Shown: positions 1-8,175 of the stretch, one piece after another
Layout: each line of letters begins with the position of its first letter
How positions within the stretch are numbered: position 1 is the stretch's first letter
From: Helicobacteraceae bacterium
GTDB taxonomy: Bacteria; Campylobacterota; Campylobacteria; Campylobacterales; Sulfurimonadaceae
Assembly (NCBI GenBank): GCA_947498025.1
Contig: CANMJR010000003.1
Span: 1-64,000, forward strand
Reading direction: 5' to 3'
Length of the DNA stretch: 64,000 nucleotides
Notes under the pieces: model-generated
Seen by the model: the letters and a program-made list of their open reading frames with translations, nothing else
What the model was told of the DNA's origin: nothing
The model's database searches: none
Translations under genes and position numbers: made by a program

Positions 1-871
1 GCTCGATTACTTTTGTTGCAAGTGAGAGTATAGGCTGCGTTGAGCGGTAATTTTTTGTGAGCGTATGCACTTTTGCTTCGGGAAACTTTGTAGCAAATGA
101 GCCGATAATGGAAATATCCGCCCCGTTAAAAGCATAGATACTCTGGTCATAATCTCCCACACAAAAGAGCGAAGGCGGTTTCATCGCTTCAATGAGCGTA
201 CCTTGAAGTGCATTTGTATCCTGATACTCATCCACCAAAACTTCTTTATAGCCCAAATCATTGGTTTTACACATCTCTCGAAAATTAATGAGCAAATCGT
301 TGAAATTTACAAATCCGTACTCTTTTTTAAGGCTCTCAAACTCATCTACAATGTCGGCATAAATCATGGCAAAAAGCTCATGTTCTGGATACTTCTCTTT
401 TATCCACTCTTCAAAATTATTGTTGAGTTCGGTATTTTGATAAAAAGAGTAAACATCGTAGAGATAGTTGCCGCCATAGGGAGTTATTTCGGCTCCTATC
501 TGCATAAATGAGCGTTTTTCAAAAACACTTCTAAAGAGTGTTTTCAGCTCTCTTTGCTGTTTTAAGACCACCCTTTTATCATGTTTTTTGAGCCATCTGT
601 AACTCACCGCATGAAAGGTTCCCGCATCGATTTTGGCGGCTATCTCTTTACCGAAATATTCGGCAACCCTCTCAACCATCTCGGCGGCGGCTTTGTTTGT
701 AAAAGTGAGAAGCAGAATCTCCTGCGGTTTCACGCCAGAGCTTAAAAGGTGCCCTATTCTCCCGACTATCGTAGAAGTTTTCCCTGTTCCTGCCGAGGCA
801 ATAATTAAATTTTGTAAGCTTGCAGAAGTTGCAGCGGCAAACTGTTCTGGATTAAGACGAGATAGTGGCAA
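1..871 (-). CDS. UvrD/Rep-type superfamily 1 DNA helicase (3' end cut by window edge)
   Basis: The reading frame is open from a TTG at 871 to the window edge, giving about 290 N-terminal residues. It reads LNPEQFAAA, then a Walker A motif (ASAGTGKTS), TFTNKAA (motif Ia), VDEYQDTN (motif II, DExx box), GDYDQSIYAFNGA (motif III) and KNYRST (motif IV), in the order of UvrD/Rep/PcrA ATP-dependent 3'-5' helicases. The start is chosen because GGAG lies 8 nt upstream of the TTG; no ATG is in frame. A TATAAT box sits at 905-910 on the same strand, so the gene probably has its own promoter with a short leader. The family unwinds DNA in repair and replication restart. The C-terminal half is outside the window. 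Confidence 0.93.
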   Translation of the reverse strand, partial: MPLSRLNPEQFAAATSASLQNLIIASAGTGKTSTIVGRIGHLLSSGVKPQEILLLTFTNKAAAEMVERVAEYFGKEIAAKIDAGTFHAVSYRWLKKHDKRVVLKQQRELKTLFRSVFEKRSFMQIGAEITPYGGNYLYDVYSFYQNTELNNNFEEWIKEKYPEHELFAMIYADIVDEFESLKKEYGFVNFNDLLINFREMCKTNDLGYKEVLVDEYQDTNALQGTLIEAMKPPSLFCVGDYDQSIYAFNGADISIIGSFATKFPEAKVHTLTKNYRSTQPILSLATKVIE

Positions 872-933
872 AGAGGCAACTCCAATGAAAGTTTTAAGAG
901 CGTGATTATACCCGCTACCATCTGATGTTACGT

Positions 934-1015
934 ACCTAAACGAACGCGTCCGTTTAGGTGGCAGGTACAAATGTCCCTACAACCCCCTAAAGCTACCCAT
1001 ATCTTTCGGATATGG
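934..1015. repeat. Two inverted repeats between helicase and flgO-like genes
   Basis: A 9-bp perfect inverted repeat (ACCTAAACG at 934-942, CGTTTAGGT at 951-959, 8-nt loop) is followed by a second hairpin (CCATATC at 997-1003, GATATGG at 1009-1015). Neither has an obvious T tract. They lie between the 5' end of the helicase gene and the 3' end of the flgO-like gene, so the second could end that transcript. Function not known. Confidence 0.5.
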
Positions 1016-1059
1016 AAGAAAAACAATGCCCCATGAGACTGACCGTTTTACTCTATTTT

Positions 1060-1647
1060 TTATTTCGATACTAAAACTTTATGCGGTGCAAAATCTACCG
1101 TTGTATTTCCTGCAGAAGATATACGATTAACAATGCGTCTAGGTATAAATACTTGGGCGGTGGAGAGCACTATATGAGTTTTTAAATCGATTATTCTCGC
1201 ATTTATAACTATACCGCTCTTGTACTCTATGTATGTACCTGCTAAAGCGTAATTAACACTTAAACTGCTTTGTAGTTTTGACATATCACGGCTAAAAAGA
1301 AAATCTCCTTGAGAATCAATTTTAATATTGCCCATTGTCTTAAAATCTATTACCCTATACCCTCGTATCTGCATCTCATGAATAAAAGTCTCGCTAAGTA
1401 TATTGCTAAGGCGGGAGGTAGCTTTAAAATTATCTAAACATACAAAAGAGGTTATGGCTATGACTGGGGATTGAATATCGCTGAAATTTTTGTTTTTTGT
1501 CAATTGCTCTGACATACTGCTTACAAGCTGATTTATAACCTCTGCACTCTCAGCAGAAGAGACACTGCCCACCGTAATATAATTACTTCCGTAAACAGTA
1601 ACTTGCAGCAATAGCGCTGCTAAAACTGCTAAAAACATCTTTTTCAT
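1060..1647 (-). CDS. FlgO-domain outer-membrane/periplasmic protein
   Basis: This is a protein of about 195 aa with a Sec signal peptide (MKKMFLAVLAALLLQ, with probable cleavage after VYGS). The mature part has the FlgO-family pattern: an ITSFVCLD strand, TSRLSNILSE, RGYRVIDFK, FSRDMSKL, YALAGTYIEYK and NARIIDLKTHIVLSTA. In Vibrio, FlgO is an outer-membrane lipoprotein needed for stable flagella; here there is no lipobox Cys and no flagellar neighbour, so the role is open. The start at 1647 is preferred over an in-frame ATG at 1665 because GGAGATGAG lies directly upstream of it. The downstream hairpins at 934-1015 may terminate it. Confidence 0.72.
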   Translation of the reverse strand: MKKMFLAVLAALLLQVTVYGSNYITVGSVSSAESAEVINQLVSSMSEQLTKNKNFSDIQSPVIAITSFVCLDNFKATSRLSNILSETFIHEMQIRGYRVIDFKTMGNIKIDSQGDFLFSRDMSKLQSSLSVNYALAGTYIEYKSGIVINARIIDLKTHIVLSTAQVFIPRRIVNRISSAGNTTVDFAPHKVLVSK

Positions 1648-1662
1648 CTCATCTCCATGCTG

Positions 1663-1728
1663 CATTACAAATTATTTTAAAAATATTGTGAACTGCAAGT
1701 ATCGGCATTTTAAAAAAAATTTGTAATG
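1663..1728. repeat. 11-bp inverted repeat with 44-nt spacer
   Basis: CATTACAAATT (1663-1673) is repeated perfectly inverted as AATTTGTAATG (1718-1728). It spans the leader of the flgO-like gene and lies about 120 bp upstream of the yefM start. It could be an operator pair or a relic of an insertion. No promoter can be assigned with certainty. Confidence 0.4.
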
Positions 1729-1850
1729 AGAGGACTATTTCTCATTTATGTCTAAGTACATCTTTCGTGTTAAAAAACTTCACTTAAAGTAATATTGACA
1801 ATAACCCTTCATTGCGATAAAATGACAACATATTGACAAAAGGATTTTTC

Positions 1851-2102
1851 ATGCAGGCGGTTTTTTATTCACAGGCGAGAAATAACCTGCGAAGCCTTAT
1901 AGATAAAGTGTGTGATGATTTTGATGCATATATCATCACTACAAAAGATGACAAAGCCGCGGTTTTAATCTCATACGAAGAGTACAGCGCCATGAAAGAG
2001 ACGATGTATCTGCTCTCTTCAAAAACAAACAGAGACAGGCTGAATGAGGCGGTGGATCAGATAGATAATCTCCAATTTACGAAACGAGAGATTGATTTAT
2101 GA
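1851..2102 (+). CDS. yefM: Antitoxin of YefM/Phd family
   Basis: This 83-aa protein has the YefM/Phd fold signature: MQAVFYSQARNNLRSLIDKV, then AVLISYEEYSAMKETMYLL. Proteins of this type bind DNA through the N-terminal half and neutralise the partner RNase with the disordered C-terminal part, and they repress their own operon. The ATG at 1851 is preferred over one at 1833 because AAAGGA lies 7 nt upstream and the conserved family start is MQAV. The stop overlaps the toxin start (ATGA), as expected for translational coupling. A TTGACA-like stretch near 1830 may belong to the promoter. Confidence 0.93.
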   Translation: MQAVFYSQARNNLRSLIDKVCDDFDAYIITTKDDKAAVLISYEEYSAMKETMYLLSSKTNRDRLNEAVDQIDNLQFTKREIDL

Positions 2103-2359
2103 TTATCGGTTTTGCGGACAGAGGCTGGGAAGATTATCAGCACTGGCAGCTTAACGACAAAAAAAATTTCAAACGGATTAACCTTTTGCTAGAAGATATT
2201 AAAAGAAATCCCGACGACTCGGCAGGGCTAGGCAAACCTGAGAGATTAAAAGAAAACTATCAAGGATATTTTTCAAGACGCATCACAGCCGAGCACAGGC
2301 TAGTTTACAAACTATTAGGCGATTTGATTGTCGTTGCGCAGTGTAGGTTTCACTATTAA
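2099..2359 (+). CDS. yoeB: YoeB-type ribosome-dependent mRNA interferase toxin
   Basis: This 86-aa protein aligns over its full length with YoeB: WEDYQHWQ near the N-terminus, GKPERLK, SRRITAEHRLVYK and a terminal CRFHY. The catalytic residues known for YoeB (Glu in GKPE, Arg in EHRLVY, C-terminal His) are all present, so the toxin looks intact. It cleaves mRNA in the ribosomal A site. It overlaps yefM by 4 nt. It ends 32 bp from the end of a second, convergent toxin gene. Confidence 0.95.
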   Translation: MIIGFADRGWEDYQHWQLNDKKNFKRINLLLEDIKRNPDDSAGLGKPERLKENYQGYFSRRITAEHRLVYKLLGDLIVVAQCRFHY

Positions 2360-2390
2360 CATGGCGAGTCTTATTTTGTATTGGAAAGAT

Positions 2391-2669
2391 TTATCTATTT
2401 GTCCATTTAAAAATATCTAAGATTAGTATCTGATTTTTATCATCATCAATTAAGTAGGGTATTGTGTATCCCTTAAATATATAATCTCTGATATTATCAT
2501 CCTCATAATAAAAAGATTTTCGTGATTTATGCGGAAAGTTTGGAATTGTCTCAATCTTCACTTTGAGTTGACTTCGGAATTTATTAGCCAAGCCTATGCT
2601 CTCATTAGAGATATAATCCCAAATGATGCTAAAATTTTTCGTAAAAGCAGGATTATAAACTATTTTCAA
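2391..2669 (-). CDS. RelE/ParE-superfamily toxin
   Basis: This 92-aa basic protein begins MKIVYNPAFTKNFSIIWDYIS and continues ANKFRSQLKVKIETIPNFPHKSRKS, then FKGYTIPYLIDDDKNQILILDIFKW. This is the helix-hairpin plus beta-sheet layout of ParE/RelE toxins. Its first 17 nt overlap the end of the upstream antitoxin gene, so the two are translated together. It converges on yoeB with only 31 bp between stops. Whether it is an mRNA interferase (RelE) or a gyrase poison (ParE) cannot be told from the sequence. Confidence 0.82.
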   Translation of the reverse strand: MKIVYNPAFTKNFSIIWDYISNESIGLANKFRSQLKVKIETIPNFPHKSRKSFYYEDDNIRDYIFKGYTIPYLIDDDKNQILILDIFKWTNR

Positions 2670-2916
2670 TTTTACTCTTAATGTGCAAATCTATCTCTGC
2701 CCAAACATCATCATGAGAAATCGTTTGCATTGTTCCGCCTCTATACTCTTGAACAGCCCCACCCACTCTTTTTTTTGCCTCTTCTGTTGTAATAGCAGGA
2801 AATCCATCATCAATCAAATCAAATAAAAACTCTTTAAATTTAGCCTGAATATCAATCCCGTTTTGCACTATATTTTGATACATATTATCATCTAATTGTA
2901 GTTTTATCGTCTGCAT
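2653..2916 (-). CDS. Antitoxin partner of the adjacent ParE/RelE-like toxin
   Basis: This is a protein of about 87 aa: MQTIKLQLDDNMYQNIVQNG at the N-terminus (a ribbon-helix-helix-like strand and helix), an acidic middle (FLFDLIDDGFPAITTEEAKKRV) and a C-terminal tail rich in charged residues. Three ATGs follow AAAGGA; the third, at 2916, has the best spacing (9 nt). The gene sits first in a two-gene operon and overlaps the toxin by 17 nt, the usual arrangement. Family assignment is by context more than by strong motif. Confidence 0.75.
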   Translation of the reverse strand: MQTIKLQLDDNMYQNIVQNGIDIQAKFKEFLFDLIDDGFPAITTEEAKKRVGGAVQEYRGGTMQTISHDDVWAEIDLHIKSKIENSL

Positions 2917-2976
2917 AATCATCATTCCTTTATATTAAGGTTATTTCAAAAATTATATCAAAATTGAGTGCTACTT

Positions 2977-2990
2977 GCCAATCGATTGGC
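2977..2990. repeat. 14-bp perfect palindrome GCCAATCGATTGGC
   Basis: This self-complementary 14-mer lies about 60 bp upstream of the antitoxin start at 2916, in a 220-bp stretch without genes. Position and symmetry suit an operator for the toxin-antitoxin operon, but no -10 box was assigned. Confidence 0.45.
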
Positions 2991-3063
2991 GTATAGCATT
3001 TACACTCCGCTGAGTCAAGGCTGTTAAAAGTGGAGATTCATTCATGGTTTTTAATATAAATAT

Positions 3064-3094
3064 GCATTCCACCTCGGGAGAGGTGGAACGAGAG
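3064..3094 (+). repeat. Dispersed hairpin repeat, copy 1 (plus orientation)
   Basis: It has a perfect 9-bp hairpin (TTCCACCTC at 3067-3075, loop GGGA, GAGGTGGAA at 3080-3088) preceded by GCA and followed by CGAGAG. The same unit occurs at 30293, 31231 (inverted) and 51974 (inverted), and in a degenerate inverted form at 3802. It is the left boundary of the segment holding the Sel1-repeat gene. Confidence 0.8.
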
Positions 3095-3140
3095 AATATA
3101 TTCTTAGTGACTGTTACACTTTCACATGCAATGATATTAT

Positions 3141-3764
3141 TTATTGAAGCATATTCTCATCTATCATCTCTTGTGAAGCTACATCCCCATTTTGTGCTGC
3201 TTTTAATATCCATTCTTTGCTTTTTAAAGTATTTTTTTCAACTAAATGACCAAAATAATACATTATTCCTAATTTTCTTTGTGCAATGCTATAATCTTTC
3301 ATGGCTAATGATTCTAATATATTTAAACTCATATCATAATCTTGATTTTTTTGATAAGCAAGTGCTAAAAGATATGAATAATACAAATTATCTGAATTTA
3401 ATTTTGCAGCATTATTGCAAGCTTTAATTGCATCAGGAGCAATCTTTTCTCTATATTTTTTTATATTAACAAGATAGTCATCTTTATAATCAATTAGTTT
3501 TTCACATTTTACTTTCCACAAATAAGCTTCTGTTTTTTTTGTACTGTCTAGCAATACCTCAATATCCTCTCTTGCTCTATTTTCATCAAATTTAGCATTG
3601 CCAATTTCCAAATTACTTATCCGTATTAACAACTTATTATGATTTGACACATCATTAGTCATAACAAACGGTAAAATTATTCCAATTACTGCCACAATTC
3701 CACTAATTCCAGTCCAATATGGATGTTTCAACAAATTATTTAAAATTTCTTTCATTTTCTGCAT
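3141..3764 (-). CDS. Membrane-anchored Sel1/TPR-like repeat protein
   Basis: This 207-aa protein has one N-terminal membrane helix (GISGIVAVIGIILPFVM, about residues 19-35), a charged coiled region (about 40-90) and a helical repeat part. The repeats are SDNLYYSYLLALAYQKNQDY, SLNILESLAMKD and a Sel1-type unit ending IAQRKLGIMYYFGHLVEKN followed by SKEWILKAAQNGD. Such repeats usually bind other proteins; partner unknown. No strong ribosome-binding site was found, and an ATG at 3755 is an alternative start. The gene lies between a hairpin repeat at 3064 and a degenerate inverted copy at 3802, which suggests it came in as a mobile unit. Confidence 0.72.
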   Translation of the reverse strand: MQKMKEILNNLLKHPYWTGISGIVAVIGIILPFVMTNDVSNHNKLLIRISNLEIGNAKFDENRAREDIEVLLDSTKKTEAYLWKVKCEKLIDYKDDYLVNIKKYREKIAPDAIKACNNAAKLNSDNLYYSYLLALAYQKNQDYDMSLNILESLAMKDYSIAQRKLGIMYYFGHLVEKNTLKSKEWILKAAQNGDVASQEMIDENMLQ

Positions 3765-3801
3765 ATTTTAATCATACCCCTATTAATAAATCTCCTCTTA
3801 C

Positions 3802-3829
3802 TCTCGTTATCAATATCATGAGAATGGAA
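3802..3829 (-). repeat. Degenerate inverted copy of the hairpin repeat
   Basis: The stretch starts TCTCGTT exactly like the minus-oriented copies at 31231 and 51974, keeps GAG and TGGAA at matching places, but has lost the hairpin core. It lies 37 bp upstream of the Sel1-repeat gene, facing copy 1 at 3064. The match is partial and could be chance. Confidence 0.4.
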
Positions 3830-3893
3830 ATATCTCTCACAATCTGGAACAAAAAATTTTCACTACCCTTTCACATGCAACAAAACTATTTTC

Positions 3894-5105
3894 TCACTCA
3901 TACCTAAGCGCATCAATAGGGTTCATGTTGGATGCTTTTTTCGCAGGCAAAAGCCCGAAAAATATGCCGATGAGCATCGCAAAAACCAAGGCGATTACGG
4001 AGATTGCGGGGTCGATGATGACTGCGATATCAAGCCCGTATGCCACTGCTACGGTTATGCCGATACCGAGTACTAGCCCAATAATCCCTCCGAGCGCAGA
4101 GAGAACCGTGGCTTCTATGAGAAACTGGATGAGAATATCTTTTGCCATCGCTCCGACCGCCATGCGGATGCCTATCTCTCTGGTTCGCTCCGTGACGGAG
4201 ACAAGCATGATGTTCATAATTCCGATTCCTCCGACTACAAGCGAAATTGCGGCCACGGCGGATAACATGACGGTTAACATGGAAGTTACATTTGAGATAG
4301 TATCAAGGAGTGCAGTCATGCTTCGTATAGAAAAGTTGTTCTCCTCCTTCTCCTTTAAATGGCGTCTCTCCCTCAAAACCTGCTCTATCTGCACTTTTGC
4401 CTCTTCAAGGGGAGTAATCTCTTTTACAAGCGTCATCATAAGCGGAACATCCTCATTTCCACTTATGCGTCTCTGAAACATTTTAATAGGAACCACAACT
4501 AAATCATCCTGATCCGTGCCAAAAGTGTTTGCCCCTTTTGTGCCCAGTGTTCCTATAACTTCACATGAAAACTTTTGAAGTCTTATCTTTGTACCGATGG
4601 AAGATTCGCCCAGAGGAAAGAGTTTACCGATAACCGTTTGCCCTATCATACAAACATTTTGCCCCGTTCTAAGCTCACTTTGTTCAAAAAAACGACCCTC
4701 TTTGAGCTCCCATTTTTGAACGGCAAAATAGTCGTTATTGACACCGCGAACACTCGTTTGGTAATTTTGGTCTTTGTAGAGTGCCATAACAGAGGCGGTT
4801 GCAACGGGAGAAATAGCTTCGAGCGACAAAACAGATGCTTTTAAAATTTCTACATCCTTCATGGTAAAAGGTTTTGTAAAGGCCGTATTTCCACCCGGTC
4901 CATGCTCTTGGCTTGGCATGATATAAAGGATATTGCTTCCCAGATTGCTCACACTTTTCGTGATAGATTCACTCGCACCCTTGCCGATGTTTACCATCGC
5001 AATAACCGACGCTATCCCGATAACAATCCCCATGGCGGTGAGCATAGAACGCATAAGATTGCGTCTGATTTCTCTGATGGCTTGCAAAAACGCACTAAAG
5101 AGCAT
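3894..5105 (-). CDS. macB: ABC transporter permease, MacB/FtsX type
   Basis: This is a protein of about 403 aa: an N-terminal membrane helix (LTAMGIVIGIASVIAMVNIG), a large periplasmic MacB-core domain (about residues 45-270), then three C-terminal helices with the FtsX signature (GGIGIMNIMLVSVTERTREI, GIRMAVGA). MacB-type proteins are mechanotransmission permeases that drive export through a periplasmic adaptor and TolC. Here the ATPase is a separate gene just upstream, overlapping by 11 nt. The start at 5105 has GGGAG about 8 nt upstream; the longer frame from 5123 does not. It is the last gene of a seven-gene run. Confidence 0.92.
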   Translation of the reverse strand: MLFSAFLQAIREIRRNLMRSMLTAMGIVIGIASVIAMVNIGKGASESITKSVSNLGSNILYIMPSQEHGPGGNTAFTKPFTMKDVEILKASVLSLEAISPVATASVMALYKDQNYQTSVRGVNNDYFAVQKWELKEGRFFEQSELRTGQNVCMIGQTVIGKLFPLGESSIGTKIRLQKFSCEVIGTLGTKGANTFGTDQDDLVVVPIKMFQRRISGNEDVPLMMTLVKEITPLEEAKVQIEQVLRERRHLKEKEENNFSIRSMTALLDTISNVTSMLTVMLSAVAAISLVVGGIGIMNIMLVSVTERTREIGIRMAVGAMAKDILIQFLIEATVLSALGGIIGLVLGIGITVAVAYGLDIAVIIDPAISVIALVFAMLIGIFFGLLPAKKASNMNPIDALRYE

Positions 5106-5775
5106 GGCTTCTCTCCCTCTCAATTACCCCGTCCCGAAGGTAGATTGTGCGCGTTGCGAAGGAGGCAATATCCTCTTCATGCGTCACCATAATAACCGTG
5201 ATTCCATTTTTGTTAAAGGAGCATATTAGCTCCATAATCTCATGGCTTCTTTGGGTGTCAAGATTTCCCGTCGGCTCATCGGCAATTAAGACCTGCGGAT
5301 TTGTAACAATTGCGCGCGCGATGGCAACGCGCTGTTGCTGACCGCCTGAGAGTTCGCTCGGATTGTAGTTAACATGTGACTCAAGCCCCACACTTTTTAG
5401 TGCACTCAGCGCGCGCTCTTTTCTCTCGTTTGCCCCCACTCCCTGATAGATGAGCGGCATGGCAACATTTTCTAGTGAGGAGGTCTTTTTGAGAAGATTA
5501 AAACCCTGAAAAATAAAGCCCAAAACATAGCGTCTAAAAAGGGAGAGTTGCTCCTTTGAAAAACTGTTTATATTGGCATCAAGAAAGGTGTAACTCCCAC
5601 TGCTTGGCTCATCTAAAGCACCGAGAATATTGAGAAGTGTTGATTTTCCGCTTCCGCTGGGTCCCATGATGGCAACAAATTCCCCCTGCTTAATTTCTAA
5701 ATCAATATTTTTTAACACATTCGTAGCGGCTTCTCCGCTCCCATACATTTTATTGATTTGAGAGAGTTTTATCAT
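5095..5775 (-). CDS. ABC transporter ATP-binding protein, MacB/LolD type
   Basis: This 226-aa ATPase has Walker A (GPSGSGKST), Q-loop (FIFQGFNLL), signature LSGGQQQRVAIARAI, Walker B (VLIADEPTGNLD) and an H-loop (VTHEED), all intact. The GNLD and LSGGQQQR variants are typical of the LolD/MacB/FtsE group. It energises the permease encoded next (11-nt overlap) and its start overlaps the adaptor gene stop by 4 nt, so the tripartite exporter is translationally coupled. Substrate cannot be read from the sequence. Confidence 0.95.
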   Translation of the reverse strand: MIKLSQINKMYGSGEAATNVLKNIDLEIKQGEFVAIMGPSGSGKSTLLNILGALDEPSSGSYTFLDANINSFSKEQLSLFRRYVLGFIFQGFNLLKKTSSLENVAMPLIYQGVGANERKERALSALKSVGLESHVNYNPSELSGGQQQRVAIARAIVTNPQVLIADEPTGNLDTQRSHEIMELICSFNKNGITVIMVTHEEDIASFATRTIYLRDGVIERERSHAL

Positions 5776-6977
5776 TGAAATTTTTCCTGTGCGATGAGAA
5801 TTGCATCCGCCTCTTTAAGCTCATCAGAGACAATAGCAGTGAGTAAACCACTGTTTCCGAGAATTTTAACATGCACTTTTTTTGGCATAGAGTTTTCCAA
5901 AATCCATACATGCGGCTTTGAGTCGATTGTCTCTTTAATCTTCTCACCAAATCCGAAAAGTTTATTTTGAGTAGGTTTTACAGGGTTAAAAAGAAGTGCC
6001 GTTCTTGGAACTATAAGCGTATTTCCCAATGTCTCCACCGTAATGTCCACATCGGCACTCATTCCCGGTTTAAGAAGCATCTCGCGATTATCTACATCTA
6101 AAACAGCAATGTAGGTAACGACTCCGTTGAGCATTTCAGAATTTACACGAACCAATCGAATGCTTCCGTCAAAGAGTTTCTCAGGATAAGCATCCACGCT
6201 GAATGTCGCACTTTGAAGGGCTTTTACTTTAGATATATCCGCTTCATCGATGCTCACCTGAAGCTCCATTTTTGTTAAATCTTTAGCAATTTTAAAAAAG
6301 ACCGGTGTTTGAAAGGAAGCCGCCACACTTTGCCCGGGATCAATTTTTCGCACCAACACGACACCGTCAATCGGCGAATAAACCATAGTTCTATCAAGGT
6401 CATATTTTCCCGAAACTAAAGCCTGTTTTGCCTGTTCTATCTGAGCATTCGCATTTGCAACCTGTGCTTTTGCACTCATGTAAGTTGCCCAGTCATTCTC
6501 CCACTCTTTTTGTGATGGAAGCGCTCCTGCCGTGGATTCTCTAAGCGTTTTATCTCGCTCAATCGTAGCCTTAGCCTGAGCAAAAGTAGCCTCTGCATTT
6601 TGCAAAGTCGCTTCTGTAATGGCTAGAGCTGCAAAAGATCTATCCACTCCGCTTTTGTATTTTGTTTTGTTGAGCTGTGCCAATAACTGCCCTTTTTTTA
6701 CGATGTCGTTATAATCAACATACACATTTTCAACAGTACCGGAGACTTCCGAACCTACATCTACGCTCTCAAGCGGTTGAAGGTAACCGGTTGCAGATAC
6801 GCTGAGTTTTAAATCCCCTTTTTTGAGAGGTTCACTCACAAAACGGTACTCATCTTTTTGTTCTTGCGGCACTAACATGTATATCGCTATGCCCAGAAGA
6901 ACCAAACCCAGTACCACAAAAAGCTTCAACTTCCATCCGCTACTCTTATACTCGGTAATCTTTTTTAAACTTTCCAT
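5772..6977 (-). CDS. macA: Periplasmic adaptor protein (MacA/HlyD family)
   Basis: This 401-aa protein has an N-terminal membrane anchor (LKLFVVLGLVLLGIAIYML), a lipoyl/barrel-sandwich half motif (GYLQPLESVDVGSEVSGTV), a helical hairpin with many Ala/Gln residues (about 95-190), the second lipoyl half (YSPIDGVVLVRKIDPGQSV), and beta-barrel and membrane-proximal domains. This is the layout of MacA-like adaptors that join an inner-membrane ABC permease to an outer-membrane channel. Its first base is the last base of the TolC-like gene's stop (1-nt overlap), and its stop overlaps the ATPase start. Confidence 0.93.
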   Translation of the reverse strand: MESLKKITEYKSSGWKLKLFVVLGLVLLGIAIYMLVPQEQKDEYRFVSEPLKKGDLKLSVSATGYLQPLESVDVGSEVSGTVENVYVDYNDIVKKGQLLAQLNKTKYKSGVDRSFAALAITEATLQNAEATFAQAKATIERDKTLRESTAGALPSQKEWENDWATYMSAKAQVANANAQIEQAKQALVSGKYDLDRTMVYSPIDGVVLVRKIDPGQSVAASFQTPVFFKIAKDLTKMELQVSIDEADISKVKALQSATFSVDAYPEKLFDGSIRLVRVNSEMLNGVVTYIAVLDVDNREMLLKPGMSADVDITVETLGNTLIVPRTALLFNPVKPTQNKLFGFGEKIKETIDSKPHVWILENSMPKKVHVKILGNSGLLTAIVSDELKEADAILIAQEKFQ

Positions 6978-8161
6978 TACTGTTTTCCTTCATGCTTTGT
7001 GTCAAAATAGAGTGAAATTTTTTCTATTAAAATATTTTTCTTATGAATCTCTTGCTCATATTTTTGAATCTCAACAGAGTTTTTCAGAGACTCCAAATCG
7101 TATGTTGACTTATAGCCTGCCTTTACTTGGGCATCCGTAGCACTGTAAAGTTCTTCGTACATGGCTATCATCTCTTTGGCTAGAACTATTTTTTCTTTGT
7201 AATCTTCTATGGTTGAGAGATGCATCTCGTACTCTTTTTCAAGCTCTAGTTTACGGTCTAACTCCTCTGTTTTTGTTTGTAGCTGCTGCAAACGGGAAGA
7301 TTCTATTTTAGAGTTTTTGTTTATATCCAAAGGCATAGAAAACACAGCACCGTAGGAGTAATCATTCCCCTCATAGTTATTCAACCGGCTCTCAAACTTG
7401 GTATATCCTAACGAACCCATAAAGGACAATTTCGGCAAATAGGCTGAACGAGTAACTCCGGAAATTGCATCATTGAGCTTCTCTTTTTGGCTGTATTGCA
7501 AAAGTTCGAGATGAGATTTTATGTATTCATCCTTTGAGACCAGAGGAGTATCTGAGAGTTGGAGCATGTCGATATTAACATCGCCTACGAGTTTTTTGAG
7601 TTGATACTCCTCATTTTTAAGCGTGTTTTTCAGAGTGATAAGATTTGTGCGAACGGTGTCCCTGTCGATAGCAATACGGTTTAAATCGCTGATATCCGCA
7701 CTCCCAACCTTATATTTTGCTTTTATAATAAATAGGTCTATATCTCTATTTTTAAGTGACAGCTCATTTTGTTTATAGACTAATCTATCACGATTAATCT
7801 GCGTCATAAGCGTATATATCTGCTTCAAATAGAGAGCCTCTTCCATGTCAACACCGAGCAGATTTGCATCTTTTGCCGACTGAGCCTGAGTGATGCTGTA
7901 TTCAATTCCGCCGCTTCGAAAGAGGTCTTGGCTCCAATCCAAACCTGCACTGTCCGTCCGGCTATCTAAACTTGGATTATTGTTTTTATTAATCGCAGTT
8001 GAGAGCATCACAGGCGAGACCCAGCTATTCTTTCCACTCTCGCCATCTTGAATAATTTTTTCTCTCTTAAGCTTTAAAAGTTCTGCTTTTTGCTCAGAGA
8101 GCGGCAGATTTTCGCCAAAAAGAGTTACACATAAAAGTGCAAATAGAAGTAATTTATTCAT
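6977..8161 (-). CDS. TolC-family outer-membrane efflux protein
   Basis: This is a protein of about 394 aa with a signal peptide (MNKLLLFALLCVTLFGENLP) and two long coiled helical regions, DRDTVRTNLITLKNTLKNEE and ELDRKLELEKEYEMHLSTIE, typical of the periplasmic tunnel of TolC/CusC proteins. A YTKFESRLNNYEGNDYSYG segment probably belongs to the barrel. The ATG at 8161 with GGGAA upstream gives a clean signal peptide; an ATG at 8176 overlaps the previous stop and is an alternative. It completes the MacAB-TolC-like exporter. Confidence 0.9.
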   Translation of the reverse strand: MNKLLLFALLCVTLFGENLPLSEQKAELLKLKREKIIQDGESGKNSWVSPVMLSTAINKNNNPSLDSRTDSAGLDWSQDLFRSGGIEYSITQAQSAKDANLLGVDMEEALYLKQIYTLMTQINRDRLVYKQNELSLKNRDIDLFIIKAKYKVGSADISDLNRIAIDRDTVRTNLITLKNTLKNEEYQLKKLVGDVNIDMLQLSDTPLVSKDEYIKSHLELLQYSQKEKLNDAISGVTRSAYLPKLSFMGSLGYTKFESRLNNYEGNDYSYGAVFSMPLDINKNSKIESSRLQQLQTKTEELDRKLELEKEYEMHLSTIEDYKEKIVLAKEMIAMYEELYSATDAQVKAGYKSTYDLESLKNSVEIQKYEQEIHKKNILIEKISLYFDTKHEGKQ

Positions 8162-8175
8162 TTCATAATTTCCCA

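Noticed and set aside
633-905. Plus-strand frame of 90 codons at the left end
   Set aside because: It is opposite the helicase motifs on the minus strand, which are unmistakable.
3044-3427. Plus-strand frame of 127 codons over the Sel1 gene
   Set aside because: It lies mainly antisense to the Sel1-repeat gene, runs through the hairpin repeat and has no recognisable domain.
3925-4476. Long plus-strand frame opposite the macB permease
   Set aside because: It is antisense to a clear MacB/FtsX protein, has a low-complexity Met/Ile/Pro composition and no ribosome-binding site.
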